64,000 bases of DNA, taken from Nageia nagi (lineage: Eukaryota > Pinophyta). Shown here piece by piece: positions 59,726 to 64,000 of this stretch (position 1 is its first letter; each line of letters opens with the position of its first letter). The translations under genes were made by a program, and so were the position numbers. The stretch is from positions 215,388,001 to 215,452,000 of the forward strand of contig JBITNC010000001.1 in the NCBI GenBank assembly GCA_050084985.1. The letters are read 5' to 3'. The notes below the pieces were generated by a model. That model was not told the DNA's origin and did not search any database. It was given only the letters and a program-made list of their open reading frames with translations.

Positions 59726-60510
59726 TGCCCCTCTCCTTCAAAAAAATGTTGTCCTCAATGTTTTAGTAATTCTGGATGCTTTTGTAGAAATTTCTCATCT
59801 TTCCATGTGGAATCTTTAGCCATTGCCATATTTTTACTTTCAACCTTCCTTTCCATACTAAAATCCATCTCTAAGGATGTTGGTATACTGTGAGTACATT
59901 GTAGGAGATCACAATTCCCTGAGATGTAGTGCTTTTTAAACTATGATTTGGAGACTATTCTATTATCTGACCTTCTAACTAATGTAAAACTGAAATTTTG
60001 GCCCTTTATATTCTGAAATTTCTACCTTTGGTAGCCTCAAATGTTTTCTTTTCAATTCCATATATTTCATCAAATTCTAATATTCCAAGAGGAAATGGCT
60101 GCAACTTTCCCAAAATGTGCTAATTTTTGGATTTTTTAGAAGAGTGAACTTGTACAAAGTGCCTCATGTCACTTGTTTATTCCCAGACCTTGAAACTTGT
60201 AACAGATAAACTTCAATCTATACCCTAACTAATACAATAGGTTTCACCTAGTTTAGAATTGTAAAACTTTAGATATACACTTTTTAGCTATAACACCTAT
60301 TTCAGACCTACTTTTGAGACTAGTCACAAACCTTAACTTCCCCTGAATGTAACTTGTAAAATATAGAGAATTAGGAGCTAAAATTTTAAATAAAACTTAT
60401 TTAGTATGTCTTATAAAAACCTAATAAATTTAACAATCTGAAACCTCACAAAATGAAATTGGTAGTGAAAATTCCATGATGACTAGTTTTGAGCTGTGAA
60501 ACCATAGAAT

Positions 60511-60529
60511 TGTCTACTCTGACACCAAA
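60511..60529 (-). other. Element G primer-binding site
   Basis: Minus-strand TTTGGTGTCAGAGTAGACA directly after the LTR end CATAACA. It is close to the TGGTATCAGAG initiator-Met site but not identical. Confidence 0.6.
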
Positions 60530-60900
60530 TGTTATGAACAAAGTTCCCAAAATAACATAAATCATGAGAGAAAGAGCTCAATGCATTGAATAAGAGATAA
60601 AATATATAATAATCCACTTTTAGGGGGCAATCTCCTTTGTAATAAGCCACTTCAAGGGGGCAACCTCCTTTACATCACATCAATTACACAATAATAAACA
60701 ATCAAATGATAATACCTCCTTAGTATATATAGGAGTCCAAGGGGTGCCACTACAATGAAATGACACTAGCCAACATAACAATAATAATGTCTGGATGACA
60801 TAACAATAATAATGTAAGGGAATAACAATAACCATAATGGACTTCTATGGGACACATAATAACAATATATGGGTTACATGAGTAGTATAGGGACCTAGCA
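60530..60900 (-). repeat. Element G 5' LTR (right copy)
   Basis: 371 bp, starting TGTTATGAACAAAG and ending ACCTAGCA on the plus strand, followed by AGGTC. Confidence 0.9.
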
Positions 60901-60905
60901 AGGTC

Positions 60906-62533
60906 TCTCCAAAATCAATGGATTACCACAATCCATATTGTATGCACAACCCAAATACCAATTACCTTCAACACATTTTCACATTATCAAAGTCTTCCTC
61001 AATAAAGTCCCTTTTATAAAATATGCTCAAGTCAATGTGCATGGAGCTCATAAATGGTCATACAACCACTTCATGGCCAAGTCCTAATTGATATATATAA
61101 GAATATACCAACATTGGCTTAAATCAAGACCATTGGCAATGTGGAAATACTATCTTGAATTAGGATCCCTCTCCATGGAGGACCAAGCATAACATTAGCC
61201 TATTTCCCAACTAAAGGAATGATAATTACTTGTTATATACTCTTTTCATAATAGTAGGTGGTGAATCTACTTCTTTATAAGGCATCACAACTCTTTATTC
61301 TATCTCTCAATTTATACTAGTAATATGTGCAAGTGAACTCTAAAAACTTCAACATTAGGAGTTAGCTAAAGGATGGGAATTCTTCTATTGTTTCTCCCAC
61401 CTTTATTGATAACTTAACTTAAATCTCACTTTTCATTTGAACATTATTTTAAACCAACTTAGTGTCTTACATAGACTTCCTCACATGTCCACCATTAAAG
61501 ATACACTTCTTAAAAAAATATGATATACCTACTCTTAACTAGCACAAAAATGGCTCACATTTCATAAAAGAATTCCTTAGTACACATTTTAACTTATTAG
61601 AACCTCTATGCACTTTCCAAAACTAATATGATCTTTAAAATATTATTTAAAATACTCATAGCTATCTAAACAACATATTTGCTTAATGAGTTTGCAAAAT
61701 GCACCTCCTAATTTTCTATAAATGGCCAAAAATCTCAATATCTAGCAAGCTACACTTGAATTTTAAGTTTTCCTAGTTCTTGGTATGTTATATCTAACCT
61801 CTAAGCACTTTTGACTACTTTTTAACCAAAAATGGTGTAGGTGTTAAGATGACCTAGGTGTTCACCCATCCCTAACTATTCCATGATGAATTAGAAAAAA
61901 AATGGCCTCAAAATTGCTATCTTGTAGGCAAATTACCTCTAAATATATTCATTTAGAGGTCTTTTCACCTAATTATACTTATGAGGACAAGTCTTATGCT
62001 CCATGACTCATGTTCATGATCCATACTTAAGGTCCATGTTTCATAGTCCATGTTCATGATTTATGTTACATAATCGATGCTACATGTTACCAAAATCATT
62101 CCATAACTATGAGTTACTTTCCTTTTTACCAAGGAATTCTTGAATTTGAAATATGACCAAATTCTAGTTCTAGTTAAGCATTACCCAGAACTCATGGTAG
62201 AATGCATGATGATAATCCCAACCAAGGTGGGTGCTACCTTCTTCTATGCATCAGAACCACTAAGGTTTTATGGTGTGATCCATTAAGGGTGATAACCAAC
62301 TAAATGTTGATGCTTTCCCCATTAGTGCATCTACACAACCTATAATAAAATGTAATATCTACAAGCATTTTACATCCCTACATGTACAACTCTTAGGAAC
62401 TAGTGCACACTCTTAACCTATCTCCTCATATAATGCTTTGTTAGAGTGACCCACCTAATGCATCTATGCCTCATGCAGGTCATATCAACATGATCTACTC
62501 ATTTTTTTATACCCTCGTTACCAACACCCTTTA
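60906..62533. other. Element F interior, right part
   Basis: No gene is seen. It holds a weak 5S-like stretch near 61848-61890 and CATGTTCATGAT-type words near 62005-62075. Confidence 0.4.
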
Positions 62534-62546
62534 GGCTCTAATACCA
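62534..62546 (-). other. Element F primer-binding site, initiator tRNA-Met type
   Basis: Minus-strand TGGTATTAGAGCC differs from the common TGGTATCAGAGC site by one C-to-T change. Confidence 0.7.
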
Positions 62547-62549
62547 TAT

Positions 62550-63330
62550 ATGATAGTACCAAAATAGCCACCCCTTGGAACATGGCTACCAAAGGTACTA
62601 CTCAAAATTAGCATTAACTACATAGACCAACACCCATGATGACATGAATCAATAGTATAACCAACTTTGTAGTCCATTAATTCCTTATTCATAGTCTAAT
62701 TGAGGCTTTACATCCTTGAGACATAACCTATCCCTATGGAGCATCAAGGATCTTAGTCCATTATTTCACCAAGCTTGCTAGCCATACACCACCATAGAAA
62801 CCCAAAGGGCCCCTATCTCACCACCCAACTAATGACCTTCTAATGCATTTCACCCCTAAGGTCCCCCTAATCTTTATTCACCCTACTAGCCTACCTAATC
62901 CAATCATAGGAATGAACTCTCTCTCTTATCCATAATTATTCCTAAGGTTATTCCTAAGGATCAACCTAGAATAAACTTATAGAAACCAAGGTAAATCAAT
63001 TTCAAAATTTGGATGAAAATATAGCCTTTAAAATAAAAGGTATAAGTGGATACATAATGTATGGATATTATTTATTAAGTTTTTATTGATTGGATACATA
63101 AAATTAATATATTTCTATAATTTTAGGGTGAATGGATCCCCTTCTATAGGTCCAATTATTAGCTAATTTGAAAAACTTAAAATCTTAATTTTCTCTTATA
63201 AGAGTTGATTAGCCATAAGGAAGAATCTTGATTGTTACTAAGGCATGGTAGTCTATGTTTAGAATTACTCCTTATGTGATAGAGGTTATGATCAAGCCCA
63301 CTCACACCCTTAAGAGAGGTCACCCTCTAA
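62550..63330 (-). repeat. Element F 5' LTR with ~300-bp extra segment
   Basis: It matches the truncated left LTR at 62745-62932 and at ~63238-63330. Between these lies ~300 bp not present in the left copy (62935-63238), perhaps a small insertion; its ends repeat CCTAAGG / ACTAAGG. Confidence 0.65.
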
Positions 63331-64000
63331 TATGGATCATGGCCTAAGTTTTGGGTCAATCTAGGTAAGTCCAAAAATTAGTCTATGGTCCTATCCATGA
63401 GCTAGTACATAGACTGGTCCATGAACTAGTTTGTGGTCCAACCTAAGCTTGACCATGGGTTATTCCATAGTCTAGGTCTAGGGTGGTTAATGGGCTAGAA
63501 AATGAGTCAATCCATAGGCCAATTCATTGGCTGACCCATACATTGGTCCTTGGGTCAACCAACATTCCATCTATGGGATTACCCATGGGCTAATCCATTA
63601 GCCTAGAAAAAATATATATTATAGGAAATGGACCTCCTTAAATATTTATAAACTAGGTTTTTTTAACTATTCATAGACTAAGTTCTTTTACCTAAAACTA
63701 CTATAGGTATTAGTCTAGTCCAAACCTAACAATGAATTAGTCTATTGGCTAGTCTATAGGTTAGTTTGTGAGCTGGTCCATGGGCCAATCCATGGGCTAG
63801 TCTATAGGTTAGTTCAGGGGTTGATCAATTAGCCAATATTTGTGTCATTCCATTGGTTGACCTATGGGTCACTTCATTGGATGATCCATGGGTTGATCTA
63901 TATGTTGATCCAATGGTCAACCTATGGATAACTTTGTAAGTTAACCTATTGGTTAGAACATGAGCTAATTTATGTCAATCTATGGGGTAAACCATGGACT
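63331..64000. repeat. CCATGG minisatellite array, block 3
   Basis: Units such as CCATGGGCTAATCCATTAGC and one ~100-bp A/T segment (63600-63715) continue to the window end. Confidence 0.85.

Larger units (their letters stand above)
59356..60900 (-). mobile_element. Element G: 1.5-kb non-autonomous LTR element
   Basis: Two ~370-bp LTRs (59356-59725, 60530-60900) with TGTTA...TARCA ends and perfect AGGTC duplications. On the minus strand TTTGGTGTCAGAGTAG follows the right LTR, as a primer site should, and GAAGGAGAGGGGCA precedes the left LTR, as a polypurine tract should, so it reads on the minus strand. The 804-bp interior has no long frame. Its minus-strand end, CATTGAGGACAACATTTTTT, resembles the last codons of gypsy pol, so it is probably a deletion derivative of a Ty3 element. 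Confidence 0.9.
55857..63330 (-). mobile_element. Element F: decayed LTR element on the minus strand
   Basis: 55857-56151 and the outer part of 62550-63330 are direct repeats (shared CCCAAAGGGCCCCTA, CTCACCACCCAAC, CCCCTAAGGTCCCCCT, GAGGTCACCCTCT). On the minus strand AAATAGGGGAGAATA (a polypurine tract) precedes TGAGAGGGTGACCTC at the left copy, and TGGTATTAGAGCC follows the right copy, so the element runs right to left. The left (3') LTR lacks ~195 bp of its end. No pol motif could be recognised between them. It lies in the CCATGG array and contains element G. Confidence 0.65.

Overview
This window looks like gene-poor nuclear DNA of a seed plant with a large genome. It is AT-rich and visibly poor in CpG, and it consists of nested Ty3/gypsy-type LTR retrotransposons and long degenerate tandem arrays. 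No ordinary host gene, tRNA or intact rRNA gene was recognised. The two-knuckle gag, the very old and decayed elements and the long insertions would fit a gymnosperm-like genome, but the lineage cannot be proved from this sequence alone.

Layout. (A) 1-6697: an LTR element whose 5' LTR is cut by the window start. It has an open 405-aa gag, no visible pol, a decayed antisense gene of the plant mobile domain (PMD) type, 41-bp and 44-bp tandem repeats, and an 853-bp 3' LTR. It sits inside an array of roughly 350-bp satellite units (6698-8275 and 13330-19260). That array is also split by an unidentified 5-kb insert (B, 8276-13324). 19261-25200 is mostly unassigned, with local duplications and a roughly 49-bp repeat, and it ends at a degraded 5S rRNA copy on the minus strand (25211-25328). 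A second array family is built on CCATGG with 12-bp and 7+12-bp periods; it fills 25340-30269, 45550-47251 and 63331-64000, with a stub at 55829-55856.

This CCATGG array has been split several times. Element C (30270 to about 45495) is an old chromovirus-like element that has lost gag and RT. Element D (32094-44139) is inserted in the integrase of C. D is a 12-kb Athila/Tat-like element with two 1.37-kb LTRs, TGTAT target duplications, a tRNA-Asp type primer site, gag, protease, RT, RNase H, integrase and an extra sense ORF after pol; it is recognisable throughout but broken by stops. Element E (47252-55828) repeats the plan of A: LTRs, gag remnant, no pol, antisense PMD remnant, and a similar primer site. 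Element F (about 55857-63330, minus strand) has a truncated 3' LTR and an initiator-Met primer site. It carries a 1.5-kb non-autonomous element G (59356-60900, minus, AGGTC duplications).

The main points of interest are the gag plus antisense-PMD architecture seen in two different pol-less elements, the strong C-to-T decay (many in-frame TAG stops where Gln is expected), the CTCYAGA-core minisatellites found in three parts of element D, and the higher-order structure of both arrays.
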